From Dromaius novaehollandiae (Eukaryota; Chordata; Aves; Casuariiformes; Dromaiidae): 64,000 nucleotides of DNA. The notes under the pieces are model-generated. The model saw only the letters and a program-made list of their open reading frames with translations, had not been told where the DNA came from and did no database searches. Below, in pieces: positions 62,820 through 64,000 of this stretch. Positions within the stretch are counted from its first letter, which is position 1. Each line of letters begins with the position of its first letter. The stretch spans positions 65,262,841-65,326,840 of the forward strand of contig NC_088132.1 in assembly GCF_036370855.1 (NCBI RefSeq), written 5' to 3'. A program made the translations under genes and the position numbers.

Positions 62820-63190
62820 CCTGCTTGCCTCTGCCTCCCCCCGCAAAGGGGGCCCTCGGGAGGCCCTTCTGCTGCTCGACGGTCTTCAGGGCTCCCCCCG
62901 TTCCCGCGGGCAAAGCCCCGGCCCGGCCCTCCCGCTGCACCAACAACTGCGAGTGAATCCGTGGGAAGCCTTCGCCTAATTTGCTAAATTGTCCATAAAT
63001 AATTCCTACCAGCTGCACATTGCTAAACACCACACCTCCGTATCTATGGAGCTGCTGGACGTTGTTGTGTGAATGAGGCTGGAAACCCCGCGGGCCCCGC
63101 GCGGGGCTCTCGCAGCCTTTGTTTCCGGCTGAGTAGCGACATGCTGCAGCGACCTGGGAGCAGTCAGTGGCAGCGCCGATTCGCGTTCTC
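62820..63190. promoter_or_regulatory. CpG island with an AT-rich core
   Basis: Two CpG-dense halves (62,820-62,970 and about 63,085-63,190) flank a CpG-poor core at about 62,975-63,060. The core contains homeodomain-type words such as CTAATTTGC and ATAAATAATT. This bipartite layout is more like a developmental regulatory element or promoter than a repeat. No coding frame on either strand is convincing. Function is inferred from composition only. Confidence 0.45.
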
Positions 63191-64000
63191 CTGCCAAGGC
63201 AGCATCTTTTTTTCATATGGCAAAAATAGGAATTATGTGCGTATTTATGTTTCAGCCATCCTGTATATTTAAAATATCATGCTGATATTTAATAAGAAAA
63301 GACACTTCTTAAATACATATTAAAACCATTTGTAAGGATTCATCTCATTTTTTTTTCCCTTTCTCACTGTAGAGAACTACAGTTTGCAGAAACCTGGAGC
63401 AATGAAAAGAAAGTTAAAAGATCTGCTTAGAGTTTCTTCAAGAAACTTGATAGAAAGAAAGAATTACACATTCCTCTGAAATGTGCAACTGCTACAAATG
63501 GCTTTATAAAGGGAGCAGAGTACACAGTAATAGTATAAAAATGGAAAAATTTATTTTTTTCTTTGTCTCTTGGAATAGATTTTTTAAAATAGTGTATTGA
63601 AACCAAGCAGCTTGAATAACCATCAGAAGGAATGCTTTGGAATTTTATTAGGAAGAAATCTGAATTTTGGGTTTTTTTTCCAGCTTAAAAGTAAGCTAAA
63701 CATAAAAATCTGAAAATCTTTTCTGAACTAGAATTTCCATTCTTCATCTTGCAATAGTTCTATTGTCTGTGTCCTATTTATGTTGCAAGAATAGGACATG
63801 AAGGCAATTGCAGACTAAACTGAATGCTTTTGTTAGCAGTCAGATTCAAGGCAAGTTTATTCTTCCGTACATTAAAATTTTCTAATTCTCTTTTTTTTTG
63901 TTTCCAAATGCTGAGAGATTTTCTACGTATTTCTTATTGGCAGGGAAATTTCCCTTAAAGGCAGAAAGAAGGAAATTCAGAATGGGTAATCAATGATGTC
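63191..64000. other. AT-rich unique DNA at window end
   Basis: Several T runs and T-rich/AG junctions occur, but no exon, repeat family or RNA gene was recognised. Confidence 0.55.

Noticed and set aside
1..64000. CRISPR arrays, operons, tRNA, rRNA, snRNA or known microRNA genes
   Set aside because: No regularly spaced repeats, no prokaryotic gene organisation, and no cloverleaf or known small-RNA sequence was recognised by eye on either strand.

Overview
The window reads as vertebrate nuclear DNA, most probably from a bird. The main evidence is four CR1 (chicken repeat 1) LINE fragments, two of them with the typical avian CR1 3' end. One still carries the ATTCTGTG octamer tail. No mammalian SINEs are visible, interspersed repeats are sparse, and the unique background is AT-rich with a few GC/CpG-rich islands. 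A crocodilian or turtle is possible but less likely. There are no bacterial features (operons, ribosome binding sites, tRNA or rRNA genes, CRISPR arrays). I found no protein-coding gene I can identify. The open reading frames are short and mostly of the size expected by chance, and the longest ones sit in GC-rich islands where stop codons are rare. The window is best read as intergenic or deep-intronic sequence.

Layout. 1-15,400 is largely unique AT-rich DNA with one exon-like segment (7,269-7,351) and a perfect forkhead-type palindrome (3,151-3,164). A CpG-rich island lies at 15,400-15,700. 15,700-22,000 is unique sequence with an AT-rich homeodomain/POU-like motif cluster near 19,250-19,312. 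A second CpG island spans 22,000-22,345, followed by a possible MIR scrap and a possible hAT-type MITE. A third CpG-rich patch (28,930-29,135) leads into an old, heavily diverged CR1 copy (29,890-30,600). 31,000-44,800 is AT-rich and holds an 81-bp unbroken alternating pyrimidine-purine tract beside a small CpG cluster, a triple TCF/LEF-like repeat, several local tandem duplications and a possible terminal exon. A long GC-rich island at 44,880-45,460 is followed by a hairpin of microRNA-precursor size (46,240-46,309).

The best-preserved CR1 copy is at 47,445-48,179. An ancient inverted CR1 fragment is near 49,115-49,315, and a third plus-strand copy is at 55,704-56,238. The rest is AT-rich unique DNA with simple repeats, ending in a CpG island at 62,820-63,190.

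No genes can be shown to work together here. The plausible function of the window is regulatory: CpG islands, AT-rich homeodomain-type clusters and TCF/LEF-type sites in a gene-poor stretch. Nothing supports a new multi-gene system. The observations most worth checking are the TCF/LEF triplet, the hairpin at 46.2 kb, the Z-DNA-prone tract, and the two candidate exons.
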